From Alteromonadaceae bacterium (GTDB lineage Bacteria > Pseudomonadota > Gammaproteobacteria > Pseudomonadales > Oleiphilaceae), in NCBI GenBank assembly GCA_013393545.1, contig JABXHG010000514.1, positions 1 to 6,441 on the forward strand: 6,441 nucleotides of DNA, in the 5' to 3' direction. Shown here one piece after another: positions 1 to 5,708 of this stretch; position 1 is the stretch's first letter, and the number at the start of each line of letters is the position of its first letter. The position numbers and the translations under genes are program-made. The notes beneath the pieces are model-generated. The model was given only the letters and a program-made list of their open reading frames with translations. It was not told the origin of the DNA and did not search any database.

Positions 1-98
1 AAGAAGGCGCAGGAGGGAGAGGGCGGGGGACGACGGAGGGAGTTGACGTGGATAATTAGACGACAGTCCAAGGTCGCCGCTGTGCTTCGGCGTTAGCT
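1..98 (+). other. Right part of an attC site, or attI (partial)
   Basis: The segment ends in a core site GTTAGCT (92-98) preceded by GC, exactly like the right ends of the attC sites further along, and cassette 1 begins at its TT. No matching left core (CAGCTAAC-like or RYYYAAC) is visible between 1 and 60, so either the left half lies before the window or this is the attI site at the head of the array, which has only one core. Bases 1-40 of the top strand are strongly purine-rich and carry no recognisable gene. The identity of the site is therefore open, but its role as a cassette boundary is well supported. Confidence 0.6.
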
Positions 99-198
99 GG
101 TAGTGCTTCGTACCTTTTGGGTGGCTGGGTGCTAATGGCCTTGGCCGAAAGTTGGCAGTAAAACCGGCAAAATTGCAGCGTAGCCAAGGCCCGCAAAA

Positions 199-387
199 TT
201 GTCGTCTTGCTGGCAGCTCAGTCGGTCAGTGAGGCTGGTATTAACTTGGGTATTTGGGTCGTGGGGCCGTCCGCCGAAAGTCGGTTCTGGATCTGCTAAT
301 CTGAATTTCAGGTTCATTCACCGCATCGTTTGCGGTGGTTTTAATTACGGAGTATCGGCGTGTGCTGGTGCAAGGGCAGCGGCGTAG
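199..387 (+). CDS. Possible small ORF or gene remnant in cassette 1
   Basis: A 62-residue frame opens at a TTG and ends at TAG (385-387), with no clear ribosome binding site. The reason to list it is its C-terminal half: from 250 to 360 it aligns codon for codon with the same stretch of cassette 2 (674-784). Shared residues include WG-PP, SGS, RFIHR, GGF and VSA. Counting by hand, the 38 base differences over 37 codons fall 11, 10 and 17 on codon positions one, two and three, a weak excess at the third position that is compatible with former or present coding. The upstream part of the frame does not correspond between the two copies because of insertions and deletions. It has no family I recognise. 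A non-coding RNA cassette is an equally possible reading. Confidence 0.25.
   Translation: MSSCWQLSRSVRLVLTWVFGSWGRPPKVGSGSANLNFRFIHRIVCGGFNYGVSACAGARAAA
319..337 (+). ncRNA. Possible conserved hairpin in cassette 1
   Basis: CACCGCA (319-325) pairs perfectly with TGCGGTG (331-337) around a five-base loop. The aligned place in cassette 2 (743-761) can form the same seven-pair stem, with G-C, C-G and A-T pairs replaced by G-T wobbles. Pairing kept across divergent copies hints at a structured RNA, but the region is rich in GGT repeats and the same bases fit a conserved peptide frame, so chance is a real alternative. Confidence 0.25.
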
Positions 388-431
388 GCCGTCATGTTGG
401 TTGCCCGGGAATGGTCTTCACAATTACCCCC

Positions 432-521
432 AGCTAACCAGACGGTCAACCGGACACCAAAAGCTTACGGCTTTTGGTTCCCTCCGCTGGCGCTCCGGTG
501 CCGGTTACCTAAGCGTTAATG
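432..521 (+). other. attC site of cassette 1
   Basis: The left core is AGCTAAC (432-438) and the right core GTTAATG (515-521), giving a 90-base site. Between them is nested inverted symmetry: CCAAAAGC...GCTTTTGG (457-477) forms an eight-pair hairpin with a TTACG loop, and an outer arm pairs GGTCAACCGG (444-453) with CCGGTGCCGGTTACC (495-509). This is the folded single-strand substrate of the integron integrase, cut at the G-TT of the right core. Confidence 0.85.
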
Positions 522-935
522 GCAAAGGCTTCGGTCTTTTGGGTGGCTATGTGCCAGTGGCCTTGGTGCCGGGCTTGGCAGCCAAACCCGCTTAGTCTGG
601 TGAGCACCAAGGCCGGCAGAGTCCGCGTCTGATTTGGTTGCGTCACTCAGCAACAGAGTTGGTAGGAGATTCGGTGTTCGCCGTTTGGGGTAGTCCGCCG
701 ACAATTTATTCTGGATCTGGTACCTTTGAGTACAGGTTCATCCACCGTTGGCTTGGTGGTGGCTTTAAACCAACCGTATCGGCGTGAGCCGGTACAAGGA
801 AACGGAGTAGGCCGTCGTGGTCGTTGCCAGGGAGCAGGCAGTGTCAGTACCTGCCTTTAACCAGTCAATTAAGTTCGCTCCCGGCCAGAGGGCCGTCCGC
901 CGGACGCCCCTTACGGGCCGCCGCTTATCTCCGCG
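516..935 (+). mobile_element. Integron cassette 2, diverged copy of cassette 1
   Basis: This 420-base unit is almost the same length as cassette 1 and aligns with it from just after the core to just before the attC, at roughly two-thirds identity in the best part (674-784 against 250-360). The attC sites at the two ends are not alike, so it is the cassette body that is related. No intact gene spans it. An ATG at 519-521 lies inside the core site and opens only a 37-codon frame with no ribosome binding site. The pair could stem from an old duplication or from two captures of members of one cassette family. Confidence 0.75.
596..787 (+). pseudogene. Broken reading frame in cassette 2, counterpart of the frame in cassette 1
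   Basis: In this frame the sequence is open from the cassette start to a TAG at 593-595, and then open again to TGA at 785-787. The second part contains WGSPP, SGSGTFEYRFIHR and GGGF, and ends in VSA, matching the frame at 250-360. The part before the TAG reads LLGGYVPVAL, and cassette 1 reads LLGGWVLMAL at the aligned place, though in a different frame relative to its downstream part. One nonsense codon here and one frame change in the other copy would fit two separately decayed copies of one small gene. No start codon with a ribosome binding site is seen. Function unknown. Confidence 0.25.
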
Positions 936-941
936 TTAAAT
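855..941 (+). other. attC site of cassette 2
   Basis: The left core is CTTTAAC (855-861) and the right core GTTAAAT (935-941), 87 bases in all. The middle is very GC-rich and self-complementary: CGGCC and GGCCG flank a short loop, and CGTCCGCCGGACG (894-906) is a near-perfect palindrome. Unlike the other cassettes here, the left core does not exactly complement the first bases of its own cassette (TTAATG). Confidence 0.85.
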
Positions 942-943
942 TT

Positions 944-950
944 AAGGGAG
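944..950 (+). promoter_or_regulatory. Ribosome binding site of the cassette 3 gene
   Basis: AAGGGAG lies three bases before the ATG at 954 and directly after the attC core. It fixes the start of the membrane protein gene and leaves no room for a promoter between core and gene, so transcription must enter from upstream or from within the preceding attC. Confidence 0.6.
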
Positions 951-953
951 CCT

Positions 954-1238
954 ATGCAGGACACTGGATCGGGATTCGTCAGCACGCTGGAGTCGCTTGC
1001 CCAATCTTTCGTAGTTGCTTCGGTGCTTTGGATGATGTTTCTGGTTGTGGCTTGGCCCTTTGTTACAGTGTCGAGGCTGGTTTTTTACATCGGTTCCTTC
1101 GGATCTGTTAAACCAACTTATCGACAGGCCCTAGAGCATCAGGGAATCGTTGGTTTGGCTTTTCTCATTTTTGTGCCCCTTCTTTTCTATGTTCACATCG
1201 TTCATGGGGCTCGGCTCTATGGCAATCAGTCAGACTGA
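954..1238 (+). CDS. Small two-helix membrane protein, function unknown
   Basis: The 94-residue product has a short polar N-terminus, a long hydrophobic stretch at about residues 17-45 (FVVASVLWMMFLVVAWPF and on), a polar loop rich in basic residues at about 51-62, and a second hydrophobic stretch at about 63-85 (GIVGLAFLIFVPLLFYVHIV), ending in a short polar tail. It is thus most likely an inner-membrane protein with two, possibly three, spanning segments and no signal-peptide cleavage site that I can see. An ATG with AAGGGAG just before it supports the start. The gene fills its cassette and stops one base before the left core of the attC. I recognise no family. Small membrane proteins are common in integron cassettes; a role in the envelope or as a toxin-like effector is possible but not shown. 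Confidence 0.75.
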   Translation: MQDTGSGFVSTLESLAQSFVVASVLWMMFLVVAWPFVTVSRLVFYIGSFGSVKPTYRQALEHQGIVGLAFLIFVPLLFYVHIVHGARLYGNQSD

Positions 1239-1324
1239 ATTTAACAAGGCCAGGCACGGCGACGCCTACTACATTGCGGCTTCGCCTCCATTTCGTAGCC
1301 GCGCATGCTGGCTGGCGTTATGTG
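1239..1324 (+). other. attC site of cassette 3
   Basis: Left core ATTTAAC (1239-1245) and right core GTTATGT (1318-1324) bound an 86-base site. ATTTAAC is the complement of GTTAAAT at the start of the same cassette (935-941), as expected. Its left arm (AGGCACGGCGACG and the following CCTACT) is nearly the same as the partial site at the right edge, so these two belong to one attC subtype. Confidence 0.9.
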
Positions 1325-1352
1325 TTCAAGGACTCCATCTTGGAGAATGTAG

Positions 1353-1973
1353 ATGGAAGATGATTTTGAAGTTGAGAGGCACCAGCAATACCGCACCGAG
1401 ATACCGCCACAATCGGGGCGAGGCTTCCGAGTGCAGAAGGGCGAATGCTTGCGTGTGATTGACCCTGAGGGCCAACAGGTTGCTGACTTGTGGTCGTTCG
1501 TCGTGAACAGTGATGGAATCGATTGGCTTAGCACCTCGCAAACACGGGACATTACAGAGCGAATGTTTCCTATTCCTGGCAAGAGCTTTTACAGCGAACA
1601 GGCTAACCAGGTCTTGACGCTCATCGAAGACAACTCACCCTGTCCCCACGATATGCTCTTTCCTGCATGCAACCGTGGGCTTTATGAGCGTGCTGGTTTG
1701 CGGGGCCACCCGAACTGTCGAGATAACCTCCTGGGTATCCTGTCCAAAGCTGGTATTTCCCTTCCGATTGTTCCTGACCCGGTCAATCTGTTCCAGCGAT
1801 CCGAGCCGCAACCCGACGGTCGGCTTGAAGTGATTGCATCAGACAATCCCCCCGGTGGAAACGTGCTGCTGCGAGCCGATGCTGATCTATTTGTCGTGAT
1901 CACGGCCTGTTCCGTGGACTATCACCCAACAAACGGTGGGTGCTGTACAGGTATCGTCGTAGAGCACCAATGA
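1353..1973 (+). CDS. DUF1989 (urea carboxylase-associated / carboxyguanidine deiminase subunit-like) protein
   Basis: The 206-residue product matches the DUF1989 family. Recognisable blocks, in order, are GECLRVIDPEGQQVADLW (30-47), STSQTR (60-65), LTLIEDNSPCPHDMLFPAC (88-106), HPNCRDNLL (119-127), VPDPVNLF (140-147) and a C-terminal VLLRADADLFVVITAC (171-186). Family members bind a metal; C106, H119, C122 and C186 are plausible ligands, though I assign them by pattern only. In nitrogen metabolism, paired DUF1989 proteins encoded next to urea or guanidine carboxylase act as the two subunits of carboxyguanidine deiminase. Here the gene stands alone, with no partner subunit, carboxylase or transporter, so that reaction cannot be assumed. 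GGAGA at 1342-1346, six bases before the ATG, supports the start. The length looks typical and the gene looks intact. Confidence 0.88.
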   Translation: MEDDFEVERHQQYRTEIPPQSGRGFRVQKGECLRVIDPEGQQVADLWSFVVNSDGIDWLSTSQTRDITERMFPIPGKSFYSEQANQVLTLIEDNSPCPHDMLFPACNRGLYERAGLRGHPNCRDNLLGILSKAGISLPIVPDPVNLFQRSEPQPDGRLEVIASDNPPGGNVLLRADADLFVVITACSVDYHPTNGGCCTGIVVEHQ

Positions 1974-2019
1974 CTTGTTGCAGAGTCGCGGAAGGTGAGG
2001 TGCTGATGGGGTTCCCTAC

Positions 2020-2104
2020 ACATAACCAAGCCAAGCACGGCGACAGCTTTTCCGTTGGGGCTACGCCTTCACTACAAAGCTGCGCGTGTTGGCGGCGTTA
2101 TGTG
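2020..2104 (+). other. attC site of cassette 4
   Basis: Left core ACATAAC (2020-2026) and right core GTTATGT (2098-2104) are perfect complements across an 85-base site. CAGCTTT (2044-2050) pairs with AAAGCTG (2076-2082) as an inner arm. The site starts 46 bases after the DUF1989 stop codon; the short gap holds nothing recognisable. Confidence 0.9.
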
Positions 2105-2171
2105 CCGTAAACACCTCGCGAAGCATTGTTCATCTTTATTCTTATAACAATTAAGAAGCAAGACAGAAAAG

Positions 2172-2177
2172 TATAAT
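2172..2177 (+). promoter_or_regulatory. Possible -10 element before the ABC-3C operon
   Basis: A perfect TATAAT lies 22 bases before the effector start in an AT-rich leader. No good -35 hexamer is found at the usual distance, and a transcript from it would begin within the ribosome binding site, so it may be chance. TATAAC at 2143-2148 is an alternative with no better -35. Confidence 0.2.
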
Positions 2178-2178
2178 A

Positions 2179-2186
2179 GGAAGGGG
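2179..2186 (+). promoter_or_regulatory. Ribosome binding site selecting the TTG start of the effector gene
   Basis: GGAAGGGG ends seven bases before a TTG at 2194, and no ATG in that frame occurs nearby. The strong site and good spacing make TTG the likely start. The next in-frame ATG, codon 16, lies at 2239 and has no such site. Confidence 0.7.
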
Positions 2187-2193
2187 TGTAGTT

Positions 2194-3228
2194 TTGAGTT
2201 CGGGAAAACATATCACTGTGCAAAATCAGATATCCACTATGTCTCCTGATGACTGGGAAGAATTTATTGAAGAGTGGATGAGTTACAAGTCATCTAGCTA
2301 TTATGACTTTGAAAGACTTGGTGGAGCCGGAGACCAAGGTAGGGATGTAGTAGGCTATGTAGACAACCCTGTTGGAAGCAATACTTATATTTGGGATAAC
2401 TATCAATGCAAGCATTACGCTGCCCCATTGTCTCCCGCAAAAATTTGGAATGAGATTGCGAAAATCTGCTACTACTCTTTTATGGAAGAATATCCTTTCC
2501 CGAGGAAATACTATTTTATTGCGCCATTGGGGATCGGTACAAAACTTGCCAATTTATTAAAAAAGCCTGATCAATTGAAGAAGCAGCTTTTTGAGAATTG
2601 GGATAACTACTGCAGGAAAAACATAACAGATATTGGTGAAATTGAGTTGACAGATGAGTTAAAGTCGTATATCCAAAGTCTTGACTTTAGTGCTTTTGAT
2701 AAAATTGCCACTATAAAAATAATTATGGAACATAGCAAAACCCAGTTTCACGTCGTGAGATTTGGAGTCCAATTGCCAGAAAGGCCCATTACCCCAGAGA
2801 TATCGAAAGACGTGAGCGAGAATGAAATAACTTACGTAAGAAAGCTACTTGCGGCATATGATAGCCATTCCGAAGAAGAAATTACTGAGGTCTGCCAGGC
2901 TAATAAATTCAAGGTATATAAGAATCATTTGCAGCGATCAAGAGAGGATTTTGCTAATGCGGAAACATTGCGGAATTTTTCTAGAGACACAATGCCAAAC
3001 GGATCATTTGAAAGTATTCAAAAACAATTAAAGAACGGGATTTCTGACATATTAGATTCGAACTATCCAAATGGTTTTGAAAAAGTAAAAGATGCTGTTA
3101 GTGAAGCTAAAAAGCTTCAGCTCCCTATCACGCCATTAGTTTCTTGTATTACTGTTAATGATAGAGGCGGAATTTGCCACCAACTAGCAAATAGTGATGA
3201 CGAAGTCATGTGGTGTGAAAATGAATAA
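2194..3228 (+). CDS. ABC-3C system effector with Mrr-like PD-(D/E)xK nuclease domain
   Basis: The 344-residue product has two parts. The N-terminal part (about 15-115) looks like an Mrr/restriction-endonuclease-like nuclease: E40 in FERLGGAGDQG, then GRDV with D51, then YQCKHY with Q71 and K73, giving the D...QxK layout of this fold, followed by a helix (84-98) and the strand KYYFIAP. The C-terminal part (about 205-344) resembles the C-terminal domain shared by effectors of ABC-three-component systems, ending in the typical DRGGICHQLANSD block (323-335) and VMWC. In such systems this tail is thought to tie the effector to the ATPase and middle component, so the nuclease is probably held inactive until triggered; cleavage of foreign nucleic acid or of the host's own DNA are both possible. 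The gene starts with TTG and overlaps the next by eight bases. Family assignment is by motif memory. Confidence 0.82.
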   Translation: MSSGKHITVQNQISTMSPDDWEEFIEEWMSYKSSSYYDFERLGGAGDQGRDVVGYVDNPVGSNTYIWDNYQCKHYAAPLSPAKIWNEIAKICYYSFMEEYPFPRKYYFIAPLGIGTKLANLLKKPDQLKKQLFENWDNYCRKNITDIGEIELTDELKSYIQSLDFSAFDKIATIKIIMEHSKTQFHVVRFGVQLPERPITPEISKDVSENEITYVRKLLAAYDSHSEEEITEVCQANKFKVYKNHLQRSREDFANAETLRNFSRDTMPNGSFESIQKQLKNGISDILDSNYPNGFEKVKDAVSEAKKLQLPITPLVSCITVNDRGGICHQLANSDDEVMWCENE

Positions 3229-3715
3229 CTTGCCAAGTTTGTTTAACTCGCCCATGGAATCAGGACTGCGTAGTTTGACGCTTTTAGTGGCCGGGTTCCC
3301 TATGCATTGTGACCTTGAAAGACTGGTTATTTATGATTACCTTTTAGTTCACTCTGGAGATGTCGATGGCGGACCTAAAAGTATACATCCAGCCACGCCT
3401 CATCGGTCAGGCGAAATCTTAGTTAAGAGGCCAATTGTCGAAAGTGGGCTCAAAAGGATGATTGCTAAGGGATTGGTTGAAGCCAAATATTCTAAATCTG
3501 GCATCACCTACACAGCTACAGAAGTCAGCTCTCCATTCCTTGACTCGCTAGAGGCCGACTATACACGAAGAATGATAAGAATAGCAGATTGGGTGATTGA
3601 AAATTTTAGTGGGCACAGTGTTGAAGAATTAAAAAACCTAGTGAGTGACCATTTAGATGTTTGGGGTGGTGAGTTTATCAATGAATCCTTTGTGCGTGGA
3701 GAATCTCATTCATGA
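3221..3715 (+). CDS. ABC-3C system middle component (type 2-like)
   Basis: The 164-residue product begins MNNLPSLFNSPMESGLRSL and carries LERLVIYDYLLVHSGD, HPATPHRSGEILVKR and PFLDSL, blocks I recall from the small 'middle component' proteins of ABC-three-component systems, most like the MC2 group. The order of elements (helical start, helix-loop with TPHRSGE, then a likely winged-helix-like segment around 72-105 with SGITYTATE) suggests a DNA-binding or adaptor role between effector and ATPase; that role is inferred. The ATG at 3221 is preferred because FNSP begins a few residues after the start in the family. Upstream GTG/ATG codons at 3194 and 3197 would add nine or fewer residues, all inside the effector gene. 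The start overlaps the effector's stop (ATGAATAA), and the stop overlaps the next start (ATGA), so translation is coupled. Confidence 0.82.
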   Translation: MNNLPSLFNSPMESGLRSLTLLVAGFPMHCDLERLVIYDYLLVHSGDVDGGPKSIHPATPHRSGEILVKRPIVESGLKRMIAKGLVEAKYSKSGITYTATEVSSPFLDSLEADYTRRMIRIADWVIENFSGHSVEELKNLVSDHLDVWGGEFINESFVRGESHS

Positions 3716-5598
3716 ATAAAGGGTTTAAAATACAAAGATTGATAGTGACAGGCTTAGATTGTGATGATGCGGTAATTAAGTTTGCATCAAATGCGCATGT
3801 GATTATTGGTCCGTCAAATACCGGCAAGTCATACATATTTCAATGTGTAAAATACCTTCTTGGAAGCACCAATAAACCGAAAAGAATCAAGGAGTCCTAC
3901 GGTTATGAAAGCTGTTATTTAGAAATATGTCTGGCGAATAATTCCACTCATACGATTCGCAGAAGTTTGTCTGGTGGTGATGCGTCGCTATATGAATGTA
4001 GTTATGCAGAAATCTCTAAACATACAGGCGAGCCTGAAAGCCTGATTGTTGGAAGAAAAGCCACAAAGACAAAACGAACACTTAATTCATATTTTTTATC
4101 AATTTTAGATCTAGAAGACAGGAAGGTCAGGAGAAATAAAGGCGGAGTTTCTGATAACTTTTCATTTTCTTTCTTAAGAAATCATTTTCTCATAGATGAA
4201 ATTTCGATAATCAAGGAAGATTCTCCTGTCTATACAGGCCAAAATGGGGAGGGTACTAAAGAGGAGTCCATATTAAGATTCTTGCTTACAGGAAAAGATG
4301 ATAGCGCTATTGCATCTAAACCGAAGCAGCGGGTTATTGATAACAGAAAAGGCCGTATGGAGGTGCTTGACCGTCTGATTGAAGATTATCAGAAGGAACT
4401 TTCTGAGTTTAGCGAAATATCTATAAACTCAAATGAGTTAGATGGACAGATAGAAAGATTAGGCGAGTCAATCTCAATTGAAAACGAAAGGCTGAAAGAG
4501 CTTTACGAAAAAGTAGATGTGTATGAGTCCACAATTAATCGCTACTGGACTAAATGGAAAGAAAGCGAATCAAGATTGCTTACTGTCAATGAGCTTATAT
4601 CTAGATTAGAGCTTCTAGGCCAACACTATGATAGCGACCTATATAGACTTGAGTCACTACAAGAGTCTAGTGCTGCTTATGCCAACCTGGATTTTGGCCT
4701 ATGTCCGATCTGTAACTCTAAGTACGATTTAGAAAATCATGAGGCTTGCAGTTCAGAAGACATTGACGATATTTTGTTGGCTTCTAGTGCGGAAATGTCA
4801 AAGATAGAATCATTAAAGATCGAGCTCGGAAGAACCAAAAATAATCTGGCTATTGAAAAAGCAAAACTTCTTATGGAAATAAAAGATGCCAAGTTAAATC
4901 ATAACTTGGCTCAAGAAGAGAGGTCAAAGTTTATGTCGGAATTTATTAAGACCTCTGTAAATGAACTAGATGCTCTGAGAGTCACTCTTAGAGATCGTCA
5001 GCAAGCATTGAAAATAGTAAATAAGTTAAATGATCTGATAAGGCAAAAAGAACAGTATGAAGTTGAGGTAGATCCTATGGACGGTCACTATGATTTCGAT
5101 GGATTGACCGCCTCTACCACAAATGAGTTTTGTGAGATCGTTCAGGGTTTGCTATATGATTGGGGTTACAGTGAAAATCCGTCGGTTTCATTCAGTGAAG
5201 AAACCTGTGATCTAGTGATTGATGGTCATGATCGCAATCTTGCAGGGAAGGGGTATCGCGCCTTATCTTATGCGGCTTTTTGTGTCGGCCTTATGCATAC
5301 ATGCTTGAAAAACAATCTTCCACATAGTGGGACAGTAATATTAGACTCTCCTTTATGTACGTTACGTTCTAGGCATGTCAAGAGGGAAGCGAAAATAGGC
5401 AATAACGACATAATTAGCGATGAAACTAAAGAGGCTTTTTATTCCAGTATTGCTAAATATAGAGGACTTGGGCAGATTGTTGTTTTAGACAACGATGGCC
5501 CATCAAATCCAAGATCTCTTGATATAGGGTATACGGAATTTACAGAAGATACTGCTGCGGGACGATATGGATTTTTTACTCCTGAGGATAACGAATGA
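3712..5598 (+). CDS. ABC-3C system ATPase, Rad50/SMC-like (DUF3732 type)
   Basis: The 628-residue product is built like Rad50. An N-terminal ATP-binding half holds the Walker A GPSNTGKS (33-40). Two coiled-coil arms follow (about 212-310 and 352-450), separated by a zinc motif with C331, C334, H343 and C346 in CPICNSKYDLENHEAC, the likely dimerising tip. The C-terminal half has a degenerate signature GKGYRALSYAAF (512-523), in place of the usual LSGG, and a Walker B TVILDSPL with D545, where serine follows the aspartate in place of the glutamate of Rad50. QIVVLDND (588-595) follows as the next strand. The family, annotated as DUF3732, serves as ATPase and sensor of ABC-three-component systems, probably recognising DNA structures or invading DNA and signalling to the effector. 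It starts at ATG 3712 with GGAGA nine bases before it and overlaps the middle component by four bases. No frameshift is seen. Confidence 0.88.
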   Translation: MNKGFKIQRLIVTGLDCDDAVIKFASNAHVIIGPSNTGKSYIFQCVKYLLGSTNKPKRIKESYGYESCYLEICLANNSTHTIRRSLSGGDASLYECSYAEISKHTGEPESLIVGRKATKTKRTLNSYFLSILDLEDRKVRRNKGGVSDNFSFSFLRNHFLIDEISIIKEDSPVYTGQNGEGTKEESILRFLLTGKDDSAIASKPKQRVIDNRKGRMEVLDRLIEDYQKELSEFSEISINSNELDGQIERLGESISIENERLKELYEKVDVYESTINRYWTKWKESESRLLTVNELISRLELLGQHYDSDLYRLESLQESSAAYANLDFGLCPICNSKYDLENHEACSSEDIDDILLASSAEMSKIESLKIELGRTKNNLAIEKAKLLMEIKDAKLNHNLAQEERSKFMSEFIKTSVNELDALRVTLRDRQQALKIVNKLNDLIRQKEQYEVEVDPMDGHYDFDGLTASTTNEFCEIVQGLLYDWGYSENPSVSFSEETCDLVIDGHDRNLAGKGYRALSYAAFCVGLMHTCLKNNLPHSGTVILDSPLCTLRSRHVKREAKIGNNDIISDETKEAFYSSIAKYRGLGQIVVLDNDGPSNPRSLDIGYTEFTEDTAAGRYGFFTPEDNE

Positions 5599-5628
5599 GA
5601 GCGTTAGTCTATTGGCTGTTGTAAAAAA

Positions 5629-5687
5629 ACATAACAATTCCAGGCACTGCGACGCGGCCTGTCCGCGGCTGCGCGCCCGCGTTAAAT
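5629..5687 (+). other. attC site of cassette 5 (59 bases)
   Basis: Left core ACATAAC (5629-5635) and right core GTTAAAT (5681-5687) bound a site of exactly 59 bases, the compact size once called the 59-base element. The middle is GC-rich with CGCGG (5653-5657) pairing CCGCG (5663-5667) around a short loop. It is much shorter than the 85-90 base sites on the other cassettes, which supports a different origin for this cassette. The 30 bases between the ATPase stop and the site hold no terminator. Confidence 0.88.
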
Positions 5688-5708
5688 CGGAAAAAAGGTA
5701 GAGGTTGC

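Larger units (their letters stand above)
93..515 (+). mobile_element. Integron cassette 1, no convincing gene
   Basis: This 423-base unit runs from the TT of the core at 92-98 to the G of the core at 515-521. Its first bases (TTAGCTG) are the exact complement of its own left attC core (CAGCTAAC, 431-438), as expected for a cassette that once was a circle. It contains no long ORF with a ribosome binding site. It aligns along its whole length with cassette 2, for example CTTTTGGGTGGCT (114-126) against 536-548, TCTGGATCTG (286-295) against 710-719, and GTATCGGCGTG (352-362) against 776-786. It may be a decayed gene or a non-coding cassette. Confidence 0.75.
2099..5681 (+). mobile_element. Integron cassette 5: large cassette carrying a three-gene ABC-3C system
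   Basis: The unit spans 3,583 bases between the cut points of two attC cores, several times the length of the other cassettes here, and most integron cassettes hold one gene. Its start (TTATGT) complements its own left attC core (ACATAAC, 5629-5635), which supports these boundaries and argues that all three genes were captured as one circle. The whole body is AT-rich compared with the flanking cassettes. All genes point the same way as the array. A leader of about 90 bases before the first gene, also AT-rich, could hold the system's own promoter. Confidence 0.85.

Noticed and set aside
132..317. Reverse-strand ORF of 61 codons in cassette 1
   Set aside because: The aligned frame in cassette 2 is stopped by a TAA after eleven codons, so there is no sign of conservation.
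457..477. CCAAAAGC/GCTTTTGG hairpin as a terminator
   Set aside because: It lies inside the attC of cassette 1 and is the expected terminal structure of that site; no T-run follows.
519..632. 37-codon ORF from the ATG in the core site of cassette 2
   Set aside because: There is no ribosome binding site, the start lies within the recombination core, and the aligned frame in cassette 1 has a stop after six shared codons.
516..704. Reverse-strand ORF of 62 codons across cassette 2
   Set aside because: It runs across the attC core, has no ribosome binding site, and its composition (many Pro, Ser, Leu) looks like a shadow of GC-rich sequence.
824..1111. Forward ORF across the attC of cassette 2 into the membrane protein gene
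   Set aside because: It spans an attC site and overlaps a better-supported gene in another frame.
5599..5610. GCGTTAGTC just after the ATPase stop as an extra attC core
   Set aside because: It has no partnered left core or arm symmetry, and the proper attC follows 24 bases later.
5599..5628. Transcription terminator after the ABC-3C operon
   Set aside because: There is an A-run but no hairpin followed by T's. The attC fold downstream could slow transcription but is explained by recombination.
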